Source of the DNA: Enterobacter kobei
Lineage (GTDB): Bacteria > Pseudomonadota > Gammaproteobacteria > Enterobacterales > Enterobacteriaceae
Length of the DNA: 64,000 nucleotides
Assembly: GCF_001729765.1 (NCBI RefSeq)
Contig: NZ_CP017181.1
Location: 1-64,000 of the forward strand
Reading direction: 5' to 3'
Part shown: positions 1-11,807 of the stretch, piece after piece
Numbering within the stretch: the first letter of the stretch is position 1
Layout: every line of letters starts with the position of its first letter
Position numbers and translations under genes: made by a program
Notes under the pieces: generated by a model
Told to the model about the DNA's origin: nothing
What the model saw: the letters and a program-made list of their open reading frames with translations, nothing else
Databases searched by the model: none

Positions 1-370
1 ATACGGGCTCGGCAACAAAGCGCAAGGATCGTCCCGGATCTTCGTTAGATCATTTAAGCAATAAATTGTCGTTGCTCATTAAATTTTCCAATATGCGGGC
101 TAAATCGCGAGGCACTCGCGCCAGGATCGTTTACACTTACCCGGTTTCGGATCTTCCTGTGGATAAATCGGGAAGAATCTGTGAGAAACAGAAGATCTCT
201 GGCTCAGTTTAGGCTATGATCCGCGGTCCCGATCGGGATCCCAGGATCCTGGTCAGGATTAAATTGCAGATAGCAATTCGCACGTCACCCTTTGCACAGG
301 GTCATGTCGATGTGCGCCAACAATCATGAATATTCAATAGTTTTCTTTTATTGTTCGAGTGGAGTCCGCC
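1..370 (+). promoter_or_regulatory. dnaA control region (rpmH-dnaA intergenic)
   Basis: This gene-free stretch precedes dnaA. It holds ten GATC (Dam) sites between positions 27 and 248, a perfect DnaA box at 158-166, and a TATGAT -10 at 215-220 followed by a GC-rich CCGCGGTCCC discriminator, as in the stringently controlled E. coli dnaA2p promoter. In relatives rpmH is transcribed leftwards from the same region, so positions 1-80 probably belong to the rpmH promoter or leader; rpmH itself lies outside the window. The GATC cluster fits the known SeqA/Dam control of dnaA. Confidence 0.85.
158..166 (-). promoter_or_regulatory. DnaA box in the dnaA promoter
   Basis: TGTGGATAA on the plus strand is the exact complement of the consensus DnaA box TTATCCACA. 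It lies about 50 bp upstream of the TATGAT -10, where E. coli has its autoregulatory box between dnaA1p and dnaA2p. Confidence 0.85.
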
Positions 371-1765
371 GTGTCACTTTCGCTTTGGCAGCAGTGTCTT
401 GCCCGATTGCAGGATGAGTTACCAGCCACAGAATTCAGTATGTGGATCCGCCCGTTGCAGGCGGAGCTGAGCGATAACACGCTGGCTTTGTATGCGCCAA
501 ACCGTTTTGTGCTCGATTGGGTAAGAGACAAGTACCTTAATAACATCAATGGCCTGCTGAACGATTTCTGCGGGTCAGATGTCCCGCAGCTGCGTTTTGA
601 AGTGGGCACCAGGCCCGTCACCCAAACCGTTCGTGAAACCGTGAATGTCGCAGCGCCCGCTCAGGCCGCTCCTGCGCCAGCCCCTCGCGTTGCACCTGCT
701 CGTCAGGGCTGGGATAACGTGCCTGCACCGGCAGAGCCAACCTACCGCTCCAACGTTAACGTGAAGCACACGTTCGATAACTTCGTTGAAGGTAAGTCGA
801 ACCAGCTGGCGCGTGCGGCGGCTCGTCAGGTTGCTGATAACCCCGGAGGCGCCTACAACCCGCTGTTCCTGTATGGCGGCACGGGTCTGGGTAAAACGCA
901 CCTGCTGCACGCGGTGGGTAACGGCATTATGGCCCGCAAGCCGAATGCGAAAGTGGTGTATATGCACTCCGAGCGCTTCGTTCAGGACATGGTAAAAGCC
1001 CTGCAAAACAATGCGATCGAAGAGTTTAAACGCTACTACCGTTCCGTTGATGCGCTGCTGATCGATGACATCCAGTTCTTTGCCAATAAAGAACGATCGC
1101 AGGAAGAATTTTTCCACACCTTCAACGCCCTGCTGGAAGGTAATCAGCAGATCATTCTGACCTCGGATCGTTATCCTAAAGAGATCAACGGCGTTGAAGA
1201 TCGTCTGAAATCCCGCTTCGGCTGGGGCCTGACCGTGGCGATCGAGCCGCCGGAGCTGGAAACCCGCGTCGCGATCCTGATGAAAAAAGCCGATGAGAAC
1301 GACATTCGCCTGCCGGGTGAAGTAGCGTTCTTTATTGCCAAGCGTCTTCGTTCCAATGTGCGTGAGCTGGAAGGAGCACTGAACCGCGTGATTGCCAATG
1401 CCAACTTTACCGGTCGTGCGATCACCATCGATTTTGTGCGAGAAGCGCTGCGTGATCTGCTGGCATTGCAGGAAAAACTGGTCACTATCGACAATATTCA
1501 AAAGACGGTGGCCGAGTACTACAAGATCAAAGTGGCAGATTTACTGTCTAAACGTCGTTCCCGCTCGGTGGCGCGTCCGCGTCAGATGGCGATGGCGCTG
1601 GCAAAGGAGTTAACCAACCACAGTCTGCCGGAAATCGGCGATGCGTTTGGTGGCCGTGACCATACGACCGTGCTGCATGCGTGCCGCAAGATTGAGCAGT
1701 TACGCGAAGAAAGCCACGACATAAAAGAAGATTTCTCCAATTTAATCAGAACACTATCATCGTGA
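371..1765 (+). CDS. dnaA: Chromosomal replication initiator protein DnaA
   Basis: AAA+ initiator that binds DnaA boxes at oriC, opens the duplex and loads the helicase DnaB. At 464 residues it is close to the 467 of E. coli. The N-terminal helicase-interaction domain begins MSLSLWQQC. An Ala/Pro-rich linker at about residues 85-125 is followed by the AAA+ domain with Walker [12 protein letters not shown] and Walker B LLIDDIQ, and the C-terminal domain IV helix-turn-helix carries the [12 protein letters not shown] signature. The start is the GTG at 371, as in E. coli; a GTG at 359 would add four unconserved residues. dnaN begins four bases after the stop, so the two are co-transcribed. Confidence 0.98.
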   Translation: MSLSLWQQCLARLQDELPATEFSMWIRPLQAELSDNTLALYAPNRFVLDWVRDKYLNNINGLLNDFCGSDVPQLRFEVGTRPVTQTVRETVNVAAPAQAAPAPAPRVAPARQGWDNVPAPAEPTYRSNVNVKHTFDNFVEGKSNQLARAAARQVADNPGGAYNPLFLYGGTGLGKTHLLHAVGNGIMARKPNAKVVYMHSERFVQDMVKALQNNAIEEFKRYYRSVDALLIDDIQFFANKERSQEEFFHTFNALLEGNQQIILTSDRYPKEINGVEDRLKSRFGWGLTVAIEPPELETRVAILMKKADENDIRLPGEVAFFIAKRLRSNVRELEGALNRVIANANFTGRAITIDFVREALRDLLALQEKLVTIDNIQKTVAEYYKIKVADLLSKRRSRSVARPRQMAMALAKELTNHSLPEIGDAFGGRDHTTVLHACRKIEQLREESHDIKEDFSNLIRTLSS

Positions 1766-1769
1766 CGCT

Positions 1770-2870
1770 ATGAAATTTACCGTTGAACGTGAACATTTAT
1801 TAAAACCGCTGCAACAGGTGAGTGGCCCATTAGGTGGCCGCCCAACGCTGCCTATTCTCGGAAACCTGCTGCTTCAGGTCGCGGACGGTACGCTGTCGCT
1901 GACCGGTACAGATCTGGAAATGGAAATGATCGCGCGCGTTACGCTGACGCAGCCGCACGACGCGGGCGCGACCACGGTTCCGGCACGTAAATTCTTTGAT
2001 ATCTGCCGTGGGCTGCCGGAAGGCGCTGAAATTGCCGTGCAGCTGGAAGGCGACCGTATGCTGGTGCGCTCTGGCCGCAGCCGTTTTTCGCTCTCCACGC
2101 TGCCTGCTGCAGACTTCCCGAACCTGGACGACTGGCAGAGTGAAGTTGAATTCACCCTACCGCAGGCGACGATGAAGCGTTTGATTGAAGCCACGCAGTT
2201 CTCCATGGCGCATCAGGACGTTCGTTACTACTTAAACGGCATGCTGTTCGAAACCGAAGGCGAAGAGCTGCGTACCGTAGCGACCGACGGCCACCGTCTG
2301 GCGGTCTGTTCTATGCCGATTGGCGACTCGCTGCCAAACCATTCGGTGATCGTGCCGCGTAAAGGGGTGATTGAGCTGATGCGTATGCTCGACGGTGGCG
2401 ACACGCCGCTGCGCGTGCAGATCGGCAGCAACAACATCCGCGCGCATGTGGGCGATTTTGTCTTCACTTCGAAGCTGGTTGACGGCCGTTTCCCGGATTA
2501 TCGCCGCGTATTGCCGAAGAACCCGGACAAGACGCTGGAAGCGGGCTGCGATAGCCTCAAGCAGGCGTTTGCCCGTGCCGCCATTCTCTCTAACGAGAAA
2601 TTCCGCGGCGTGCGTCTGTACGTGAGTGAAAACCAGATCAAAATCACCGCCAATAACCCAGAGCAGGAAGAGGCAGAAGAGATTCTGGACGTCACCTACG
2701 CCGGAACCGAGATGGAAATCGGCTTCAACGTCAGCTATGTGCTGGACGTGTTGAACGCGCTGAAATGCGAGAACGTGCGCATTCTGCTGACCGACTCCGT
2801 ATCGAGCGTACAGATTGAAGATGCTGCCAGCCAAAGCGCGGCTTATGTTGTCATGCCAATGAGACTGTAA
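1770..2870 (+). CDS. dnaN: DNA polymerase III beta sliding clamp
   Basis: The ring-shaped processivity clamp tethers Pol III and other polymerases to DNA and is the hub for RIDA inactivation of DnaA. The 366 residues equal the family length and show three topologically related clamp domains, starting [17 protein letters not shown] and ending in the conserved YVVMPMRL tail that contributes to the protein-binding pocket. It sits four bases after dnaA, and its stop TAA shares its last A with the recF start, so dnaA-dnaN-recF look translationally coupled. Confidence 0.98.
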   Translation: MKFTVEREHLLKPLQQVSGPLGGRPTLPILGNLLLQVADGTLSLTGTDLEMEMIARVTLTQPHDAGATTVPARKFFDICRGLPEGAEIAVQLEGDRMLVRSGRSRFSLSTLPAADFPNLDDWQSEVEFTLPQATMKRLIEATQFSMAHQDVRYYLNGMLFETEGEELRTVATDGHRLAVCSMPIGDSLPNHSVIVPRKGVIELMRMLDGGDTPLRVQIGSNNIRAHVGDFVFTSKLVDGRFPDYRRVLPKNPDKTLEAGCDSLKQAFARAAILSNEKFRGVRLYVSENQIKITANNPEQEEAEEILDVTYAGTEMEIGFNVSYVLDVLNALKCENVRILLTDSVSSVQIEDAASQSAAYVVMPMRL

Positions 2871-3943
2871 TGTCGCTCACCCGTCTGTTGATCCGCGACT
2901 TTCGCAACATCGAAAGCGCGGATCTCGCTCTCTCCCCTGGCTTTAACTTCCTGGTTGGCGCAAACGGCAGTGGCAAAACCAGCGTGCTGGAAGCCATCTA
3001 TACGCTCGGCCATGGTCGGGCGTTTCGCAGTTTGCAGATTGGCCGCGTCATTCGCCACGAGCAGGAATCTTTTGTTCTGCATGGGCGTTTGCAGGGGGCG
3101 GAGCGAGAAACCGCCATTGGCCTGACCAAAGACAAGCAGGGCGACAGCAAGGTACGCATCGACGGCACCGACGGCCACAAGGTGGCGGAGCTGGCGCTGC
3201 TCATGCCGATGCAGCTGATTACGCCCGAGGGGTTTACTTTACTCAACGGCGGCCCCAAATACAGAAGAGCATTCCTCGACTGGGGATGCTTTCACAACGA
3301 AGCCGGTTTCTTTAACGCCTGGAGCAACCTGAAGCGCCTGCTCAAGCAGCGTAACGCCGCGTTGCGCCAGGTCACCCGTTACGCCCAGCTGCGCCCGTGG
3401 GATTTGGAGCTTATCCCTCTCGCGGAACAGATCAGCCGCTGGCGTGCCGAATACAGCGCAGGTATCGCCGAAGACATGGCCGACACCTGCAAACAGTTTT
3501 TACCCGAGTTCTCTCTCACCTTCTCCTTCCAGCGCGGCTGGGAGAAAGAGACGGATTATGCTGAGGTGTTAGAGAGAAACTTCGAGCGCGACCGCATGCT
3601 GACCTACACCGCGCACGGCCCGCACAAGGCGGATTTCCGCATTCGTGCCGACGGTGCGCCGGTGGAAGACACATTGTCGCGCGGGCAACTCAAGCTCCTG
3701 ATGTGCGCACTGCGCCTGGCGCAGGGAGAGTTCCTCACTCGCGAGAGCGGGCGACGCTGCCTGTACCTGATAGATGATTTTGCCTCGGAACTTGACGACG
3801 CGCGGCGCGGGCTGCTTGCCAGCCGCTTAAAAGCCACGCAGTCGCAGGTTTTCGTCAGCGCGATTAGCGCTGAACACGTTATGGACATGTCGGACGAAAA
3901 TTCGAAGATGTTTACCGTGGAAAAGGGTAAAATAACGGATTAA
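2870..3943 (+). CDS. recF: DNA replication and repair protein RecF
   Basis: SMC-like ATPase of the RecFOR pathway, which loads RecA on gapped DNA at stalled forks. The 357 residues match E. coli. Walker A is GANGSGKTS at about residue 30, the ABC-type signature SRGQLKLL is near residue 265, and Walker [13 protein letters not shown] is near residue 300, so all ATPase elements are intact. The ATG overlaps the dnaN stop by one base (TAATG). gyrB follows after 28 bp without an obvious terminator. Confidence 0.98.
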   Translation: MSLTRLLIRDFRNIESADLALSPGFNFLVGANGSGKTSVLEAIYTLGHGRAFRSLQIGRVIRHEQESFVLHGRLQGAERETAIGLTKDKQGDSKVRIDGTDGHKVAELALLMPMQLITPEGFTLLNGGPKYRRAFLDWGCFHNEAGFFNAWSNLKRLLKQRNAALRQVTRYAQLRPWDLELIPLAEQISRWRAEYSAGIAEDMADTCKQFLPEFSLTFSFQRGWEKETDYAEVLERNFERDRMLTYTAHGPHKADFRIRADGAPVEDTLSRGQLKLLMCALRLAQGEFLTRESGRRCLYLIDDFASELDDARRGLLASRLKATQSQVFVSAISAEHVMDMSDENSKMFTVEKGKITD

Positions 3944-3953
3944 CCCAAGTTGA

Positions 3954-6383
<2,430 letters not shown>

Positions 6384-6406
6384 TCGTAGTGAGATTGCTT
6401 TACTGA

Positions 6407-6433
6407 GGCCGCGCAATTAGCGCGGCTTTTTTA
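6407..6433. terminator. Intrinsic terminator after gyrB
   Basis: A GCCGCGC / GCGCGGC stem with an AATTA loop is followed by TTTTTT on the plus strand. The stop codon of the convergent LysR gene lies inside this hairpin, so that gene ends within the gyrB terminator. Confidence 0.85.
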
Positions 6434-7352
6434 TGGGCGCAGACAAATCCAGCGACAGCACTGACGGTAAACGGCTGGCGAGCATATCGACAGCAATTCT
6501 GACTCTCAGTGGCAGATGTGGCGTCTTTTGCCAGACTGCATGAACGTCGAAGCGCACTTCCGGTGCCTGCTTTAACAGCGGGATGAGTTTTCCCTGATGA
6601 ATTTCTCTGCTGGCCATCCAGCAGGGCAGCCACGCAATGCCGTGTCCGGCCAGCGCCGCATCGCAGATAGCCTGCAAGTCGTCCATGTTGAGTGAGGAGC
6701 GGGGAGTAAAGGTGTGCGACGTCCCTTCGTTATCCATCAGCTCCCAGGGCAAAACTCTGCCTGCGCGCAGATAGTTAATGGCTGCATGGTGTGCTAAATC
6801 CGCAACGCTTTGTGGCTGGCCCCTCTCCAGCAGGTAATCCGGCGCGGCGCACAGCACCATCCGGTGCTCCCCCAGCCTTCTGGCGACCAGCATGCTACTG
6901 TCCTGAAGCGTGCCGTTACGTACCGCCATATCGAATCCTTCCTCCACGAGATCCACCACGCGGTCGCTGAACGACATTTCCAGTTCAAGACCGGGGTGCT
7001 CCTGCGCCAGTTCTATCAGCAAAGGGGCAACGCACTGACGGCCAAACAGAACCGGCATGGCGACGCGCAGGCGGCCACGGATCTGCTGTTTTCCGGACTC
7101 AAGCAACGATTCTGCGCCCCGAATCTCCTCCAGCGCGCGCAGGCAGCGTTCATAAAAAAGTGCGCCGTTATCGGTCAGCTTCAGGCTACGGGTGGTGCGC
7201 TGAAACAGACGAACGCCAAGACGCTGCTCAAGGCGAGCGATGCTTTTTCCTACCGCCGAGCGTGACAAATGCAGACGGATGGCGGCCTGAGCAAAACTTC
7301 CCGCCTCCACGGCGGCGACAAAAACAGGGATATCCTTCAGCGTATCACTCAT
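6417..7352 (-). CDS. LysR family transcriptional regulator
   Basis: LysR-type DNA-binding regulator of 311 residues. The N-terminal winged HTH (AAIRLHLSRSAVGKSIARLE, about residues 21-40) is followed by an effector-binding periplasmic-binding-like domain. I chose ATG 7352 (MSDTLKDIPVF); a TTG 24 bases upstream would extend it without an obvious benefit. It diverges from the oxidoreductase at 7462 across about 110 bp, the usual arrangement for a LysR regulator and its target, so it probably controls that gene; the inducer is unknown. E. coli has no such pair between gyrB and yidA. Confidence 0.88.
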   Translation of the reverse strand: MSDTLKDIPVFVAAVEAGSFAQAAIRLHLSRSAVGKSIARLEQRLGVRLFQRTTRSLKLTDNGALFYERCLRALEEIRGAESLLESGKQQIRGRLRVAMPVLFGRQCVAPLLIELAQEHPGLELEMSFSDRVVDLVEEGFDMAVRNGTLQDSSMLVARRLGEHRMVLCAAPDYLLERGQPQSVADLAHHAAINYLRAGRVLPWELMDNEGTSHTFTPRSSLNMDDLQAICDAALAGHGIAWLPCWMASREIHQGKLIPLLKQAPEVRFDVHAVWQKTPHLPLRVRIAVDMLASRLPSVLSLDLSAPIKKPR

Positions 7353-7461
7353 GAATTGTATCTTTTGTGGCGTCAATAAAGAGAAAACTTATCGCCACTG
7401 GAGAGATTAAGTCAACGGTAGACTGTCAGAACTGAAGCTTAATAGATGGCAGGAGTAAATT

Positions 7462-8487
7462 ATGACAGAGACAATGCAACGCTGGTCCATGAATGCCCTC
7501 GGGCGCGAGAACCTCAGACTCATTCAGGAACCTGTTCAAACGCCTGGCCCGGGTGAAGTGCGCGTACGGGTAAATGCCGTTGCACTTAACTATCGCGATA
7601 AAATGGTTATTGAAGGCACGATGCCGATTCCGCTTGCCTTTCCGTTTACCCCTGCGTCTGACATGGCGGGCGTGGTAGACAGCACGGGCGAAGGCGTAAC
7701 ACGTTTCAAACCCGGCGCTCGCGTCATTTCCACTTTCTTCCCGGAGTGGATCGACGGCAGGCCGCAGGCGGACGCGCGCAATTTGCCCTATAAAACCTCC
7801 GGCGGCTATTTCCAGGGAATGCTGGCCGAGTATGTGATTGTGAAGGAAGACGCGCTGGTGGCCGCCCCGGACACTCTGGACGATGCAGAAGCCAGCACGC
7901 TGCCCTGCGCAGGGCTTACCGCCTGGTTCGCGCTGGTGGAGCGCGGTCAGTTACGTGCCGGGCAATCGGTACTGGTGCAGGGGACGGGCGGCGTGGCGAT
8001 ATTCGCCCTGCAGATCGCAAAAGCGCACGGCGCAGAGGTGTTTGTCACCTCGGGGAGCGATGAAAAACTGGCGCTGGCCAAAAAACTGGGCGCCAGCCAG
8101 GGCATCAACCGGCTGAAAGGCGACTGGGCTGAAAATACCCTGGCGCTCACGCAGGATCGCGGCATCGACCATATTATCGAAACCGTGGGGGGAGAGAACC
8201 TGAAGCATTCCCTGCGCGCCGTTGCCGTTCACGGGCGTATTTCTGTTATTGGCGTGCTGGCCGGAAGTGAGATTTCGCTGTCCGCTGGCGAACTGTTGCT
8301 GAAATCTCCGGTCATTCAGGGGATTGGCGTCGGGCACCGCCGGGCGCTGGAAGATTTCGTCCGCGCTGTGGATGTGACGGGACTGAAACCTGTGATCGAG
8401 CATCGCTACCGCTTTGATGAACTCGAACAGGCGCTTAAACACCTGGATCGCGGTGCGTTTGGCAAAATTGTCCTGACCCGCGAGTAA
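7462..8487 (+). CDS. Zinc-independent medium-chain dehydrogenase/reductase
   Basis: MDR-superfamily oxidoreductase of 341 residues, expected to be NAD(P)H-dependent and cytosolic. A GroES-like N-terminal half (VNAVALNYRDKMVIEG, FTPASDMAGVV) precedes a Rossmann fold with VQGTGGVAIFALQIAK near residues 171-186. The cysteine/histidine ligands of zinc alcohol dehydrogenases are not evident, so a quinone- or enone-reductase-like activity is more likely than a classic alcohol dehydrogenase; the substrate cannot be read from sequence. An AGGAG ribosome-binding site lies just before ATG 7462. The neighbouring divergent LysR gene is its likely regulator. Confidence 0.85.
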   Translation: MTETMQRWSMNALGRENLRLIQEPVQTPGPGEVRVRVNAVALNYRDKMVIEGTMPIPLAFPFTPASDMAGVVDSTGEGVTRFKPGARVISTFFPEWIDGRPQADARNLPYKTSGGYFQGMLAEYVIVKEDALVAAPDTLDDAEASTLPCAGLTAWFALVERGQLRAGQSVLVQGTGGVAIFALQIAKAHGAEVFVTSGSDEKLALAKKLGASQGINRLKGDWAENTLALTQDRGIDHIIETVGGENLKHSLRAVAVHGRISVIGVLAGSEISLSAGELLLKSPVIQGIGVGHRRALEDFVRAVDVTGLKPVIEHRYRFDELEQALKHLDRGAFGKIVLTRE

Positions 8488-8602
8488 GGCATTATTCCCC
8501 GGGATGCGGGTAAAAGGGGCACTTCTGTTGCGCAATGTAGCTCTATTTTTGTGTGCTTAATCGCGTTAGCATGAGACAGCACTCATTTATCCCGGGGAAC
8601 TC

Positions 8603-9415
8603 ATGGCTATCAAACTCATTGCAATCGACATGGACGGCACGCTGCTGCTGCCAGACCACACTATCTCTCCTGCCGTTAAAAACGCGATCGCTGCCGCACG
8701 CGCGAAGGGCGTGAATGTGGTACTGACCACCGGGCGTCCGTATGCGGGCGTGCACAGTTACCTGAAAGAGCTGCACATGAACCAGCCGGGCGATTACTGC
8801 ATCACCTATAACGGCGCGCTGGTGCAGAAAGCCGCAGATGGCAGCACGGTTGCGCAAACGGCACTGAGCTACGACGACTATCTGTTCCTGGAAAAACTTT
8901 CCCGTGAAGTGGGCTCTCACTTCCACGCGCTCGATCGCAATACGCTCTACACCGCCAACCGCGATATCAGCTACTACACGGTACATGAATCTTACGTTGC
9001 GACCATTCCGCTGGTCTTCTGTGAAGCCGAGAAAATGGACCCGGCGACGCAGTTCCTGAAAGTGATGATGATCGATGAGCCGGAGATCCTGGATAAAGCC
9101 ATCGCGCGTATTCCGGCAGAGGTCAAAGAGAAGTACACCGTGCTGAAAAGCGCGCCGTACTTCCTCGAAATCCTCGATAAACGCGTCAATAAAGGCACGG
9201 GCGTAAAATCACTGGCTGACGCGCTGGGTATTAAACCTGAGGAAATCATGGCGCTGGGCGACCAGGAAAACGACATCGCGATGATTGAATTTGCGGGGAT
9301 GGGCGTCGCGATGGATAACGCGATCCCGTCGGTGAAAGACGTGGCTAACTTCGTCACCAAATCCAATCTGGAAGACGGTGTGGCTTACGCCATCGAGAAG
9401 TTTGTGCTGCAGTAA
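8603..9415 (+). CDS. yidA: HAD-superfamily sugar phosphatase YidA
   Basis: Cof-type HAD phosphatase that dephosphorylates sugar phosphates and related small molecules in the cytosol. The 270-residue length equals E. coli YidA. HAD motif I is DMDGTLL at residues 9-15, motif II LTTGRP near 46, and motif III/IV GDQENDIAMIEFAG near 217, so the catalytic aspartates are intact. It is preceded by GGGGAA spaced before ATG 8603 and followed by a strong hairpin plus T-tract, so it is likely monocistronic. Confidence 0.96.
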   Translation: MAIKLIAIDMDGTLLLPDHTISPAVKNAIAAARAKGVNVVLTTGRPYAGVHSYLKELHMNQPGDYCITYNGALVQKAADGSTVAQTALSYDDYLFLEKLSREVGSHFHALDRNTLYTANRDISYYTVHESYVATIPLVFCEAEKMDPATQFLKVMMIDEPEILDKAIARIPAEVKEKYTVLKSAPYFLEILDKRVNKGTGVKSLADALGIKPEEIMALGDQENDIAMIEFAGMGVAMDNAIPSVKDVANFVTKSNLEDGVAYAIEKFVLQ

Positions 9416-9433
9416 CGCCTGTTTGCATTCATC

Positions 9434-9463
9434 GGCCTCGGTTATCAACCGGGGCTTTTTTTT
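9434..9463 (+). terminator. Intrinsic terminator after yidA
   Basis: The stem GGCCTCGGTT / AACCGGGGC with a short ATC loop is followed by eight T residues, about 20 bp after the yidA stop. Confidence 0.85.
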
Positions 9464-9501
9464 GCGCTGAATTTATTGAATTGTTCTTTTTGTGATCTCG
9501 A

Positions 9502-9532
9502 TTGTAGTACAACATTGAATGATTGTACTACA
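9502..9532. promoter_or_regulatory. DgoR operator
   Basis: TGTAGTACAA (9503-9512) and TTGTACTACA (9523-9532) are exact reverse complements 10 bp apart, and each half is itself palindromic around TGTA-N-TACA. The pair lies 110 bp upstream of dgoR. E. coli DgoR is known to bind paired inverted repeats in the dgo promoter region, so this is very likely the galactonate-responsive operator. Confidence 0.85.
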
Positions 9533-9641
9533 TTACAGCCATGGCAAAGACGAGCTCCCTCACGTTTGTACTGCAAAAGTGAGGTGAAATTCGGCGGTCG
9601 CGGTAAAGTAGTCATGTACACAAAGAGCACAAGGACTCTCC

Positions 9642-10331
9642 ATGACTCTCAATAAAACCGATCGCATCGTCATTACGCTGGGCACCCAGATTGTCGGGGG
9701 CAAATATGTTCCCGGTTCGCCACTGCCAGCAGAGGCTGAACTGTGTGAGGAATTTGAAACTTCGCGCAACATCATCCGGGAAGTGTTCCGCTCGCTGATG
9801 GCGAAGCGTCTGATTGAAATGAAACGGTATCGCGGCGCGTTTGTTGCCCCGCGCAACCAGTGGAACTACCTCGATACCGACGTATTGCAGTGGGTACTGG
9901 AAAACGATTACGACCCGCGGCTTATCGGCGCGATGAGTGAAGTCCGAAATCTGGTGGAACCGGCAATCGCACGTTGGGCAGCGGAACGGGCAACGTCCGG
10001 CGACCTGGCACAAATCGAGTCGGCTTTAAACGACATGATTGCCAATAACCAGAACCGGGAAGCGTTCAATGAGGCTGATATTCGCTATCACGAAGCGGTG
10101 TTGCAGTCGGTACATAACCCGGTATTACAGCAGCTTAGCGTGGCGATCAGCTCGCTACAGCGAGCAGTATTTGAACGTACCTGGATGGGCGATGAGGCCA
10201 ACATGCCAAAAACGCTCCAGGAACATAAAGCGCTGTTTGATGCGATACGGCATCAGGATGGCGATGCGGCAGAGCAGGCGGCACTTACCATGATTGCCAG
10301 CTCGACACGAAGGTTGAAGGAAATCACATGA
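9642..10331 (+). CDS. dgoR: D-galactonate operon repressor DgoR
   Basis: FadR-subfamily GntR repressor of 229 residues that releases the dgo promoter on binding D-galactonate. The winged HTH at about residues 10-70 contains LPAEAELCEEFETSRNIIRE, and the all-helical FCD effector domain (EVRNLVEPAIARWAAERA onward) has the metal/effector His-rich helix at RYHEAVLQ. Start ATG 9642 is preceded by AAGGA. It overlaps dgoK by four bases (ATGA), making it the first gene of the operon it controls through the operator at 9502-9532. Confidence 0.96.
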   Translation: MTLNKTDRIVITLGTQIVGGKYVPGSPLPAEAELCEEFETSRNIIREVFRSLMAKRLIEMKRYRGAFVAPRNQWNYLDTDVLQWVLENDYDPRLIGAMSEVRNLVEPAIARWAAERATSGDLAQIESALNDMIANNQNREAFNEADIRYHEAVLQSVHNPVLQQLSVAISSLQRAVFERTWMGDEANMPKTLQEHKALFDAIRHQDGDAAEQAALTMIASSTRRLKEIT

Positions 10332-11206
10332 CATCTCGCTACATCGCAATTGACTGGGGTTCGACCAATCTGCGCGCCTGGCTGTACCAGGACGAGCAGT
10401 GCCTGGAGAGCAGGCAATCAGAAGCAGGCGTAACGCGCCTGAACGGTAAATCCCCTGAGGCGGTGTTAGCAGAAGTGACGCAAAACTGGCGCGATAGCGC
10501 CACGCCGGTAGTCATGGCGGGTATGGTAGGCAGTCACGTAGGCTGGAAAACCGCGCCTTATTTGCCTGTTCCCGCCCATTTCTCTGCTATTGGCGATCGT
10601 TTAACGTCCGTAGGCGACAATATCTGGATTATTCCCGGTTTGTGCGTTTCTCGCGACGATAACCACAACGTGATGCGCGGCGAAGAGACGCAGCTCCTTG
10701 GCGCGCGCACGCTATCTCCTTCTTCTGTCTACGTTATGCCCGGAACGCACTGCAAGTGGGTCCAGGCGGATGCTGAGCAAATTCACGACTTTCGCACCGT
10801 GATGACCGGCGAGCTGCATCATTTGCTGCTCAACCATTCGCTGGTGGGGGCTGGTTTGCCGGAGCAAAAATCCTCGCCAGAGGCGTTTGCTGCTGGTTTG
10901 GCGCGTGGGAACGCCTGTCCTGTCGTTTTGCCGCAACTTTTTGAGGTTCGCGCCTCGCACGTGCTGGGCGATCTCCCGCGCGAGCAGGTCAGTGAATTTC
11001 TCTCGGGCCTGCTGATTGGCGCTGAGGTCGCCAGCATGCGTGACTTCATCGCGCACGAGCAGGCCATCACGATTGTCGCAGGCGCATCGCTAACGTCACG
11101 CTACGAACAGGCGTTCCGCGCTGTTGGGCTTACCGTTTCAACGGTACCCGGCGACACGGCATTTCAGGCAGGAATAAGGAGCATCGCTCATGCAGTGGCA
11201 AACTGA
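10328..11206 (+). CDS. dgoK: 2-dehydro-3-deoxygalactonokinase
   Basis: Phosphorylates 2-dehydro-3-deoxy-D-galactonate to the 6-phosphate, the second step of D-galactonate catabolism (De Ley-Doudoroff type). The 292 residues begin with the ASKHA-like IAIDWGSTNLRAW phosphate loop and include PGTHCKWV near residue 138 and a C-terminal IVAGASLTSRYEQAF. Its ATG overlaps the dgoR stop by four bases, and its 3' end overlaps dgoA by 17 bases, indicating translational coupling. Confidence 0.96.
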   Translation: MTSRYIAIDWGSTNLRAWLYQDEQCLESRQSEAGVTRLNGKSPEAVLAEVTQNWRDSATPVVMAGMVGSHVGWKTAPYLPVPAHFSAIGDRLTSVGDNIWIIPGLCVSRDDNHNVMRGEETQLLGARTLSPSSVYVMPGTHCKWVQADAEQIHDFRTVMTGELHHLLLNHSLVGAGLPEQKSSPEAFAAGLARGNACPVVLPQLFEVRASHVLGDLPREQVSEFLSGLLIGAEVASMRDFIAHEQAITIVAGASLTSRYEQAFRAVGLTVSTVPGDTAFQAGIRSIAHAVAN

Positions 11207-11807
11207 CCTTCCCCTTATCGCGATTTTGCGCGGTATCACGCCCGATGAGGCGTTAGCGCACGTCGGCGCAGTTATAGACGCCGGGTTCGACGCGGTGGAG
11301 ATTCCGCTCAACTCCCCACAATGGGAAAAGAGCATTCCGGCCGTGGTGGATGCGTTTGGTGATAAAGCGCTGATTGGCGCGGGGACCGTCTTACAACCGG
11401 AGCAGGTGGACCAGCTGGCAAAGATGGGCTGCAAGCTCATCGTCACCCCGAACATCCATCCTGAGGTGATCCGCCGTGCAGTGGGTTACGGCATGACCGT
11501 TTGTCCGGGATGCGCGACGGCCACAGAAGCGTTTACTGCCCTCGACGCGGGCGCGCAATCGCTGAAAATTTTCCCGTCCTCGGCTTTTGGTCCGGATTAC
11601 ATCAAAGCGCTGAAGGCGGTATTGCCCGCCAGCGTGCCGGTCTTTGCCGTGGGTGGCGTTACGCCAGAAAACCTGGGCCAGTGGATAAGCGCTGGCTGTG
11701 TGGGCGCGGGGCTGGGCAGCGATCTTTATCGCGCCGGACAGCCCGTTGAACGTACCGCACAGCAGGCGGCAGCATTTGTGAAAGCGTATCGAGAGGCAGT
11801 GAAATGA
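11190..11807 (+). CDS. dgoA: 2-dehydro-3-deoxy-6-phosphogalactonate aldolase
   Basis: Class I aldolase of the KDPG/KHG family that cleaves KDPGal to pyruvate and glyceraldehyde 3-phosphate. The 205-residue TIM barrel shows the family motifs [21 protein letters not shown] and VTPNIHPEV, with the Schiff-base lysine in SLKIFPSS near residue 126. It starts within the end of dgoK and overlaps dgoD by four bases. In some E. coli gene models dgoA and dgoD were once fused; here they are clearly separate frames. Confidence 0.96.
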   Translation: MQWQTDLPLIAILRGITPDEALAHVGAVIDAGFDAVEIPLNSPQWEKSIPAVVDAFGDKALIGAGTVLQPEQVDQLAKMGCKLIVTPNIHPEVIRRAVGYGMTVCPGCATATEAFTALDAGAQSLKIFPSSAFGPDYIKALKAVLPASVPVFAVGGVTPENLGQWISAGCVGAGLGSDLYRAGQPVERTAQQAAAFVKAYREAVK

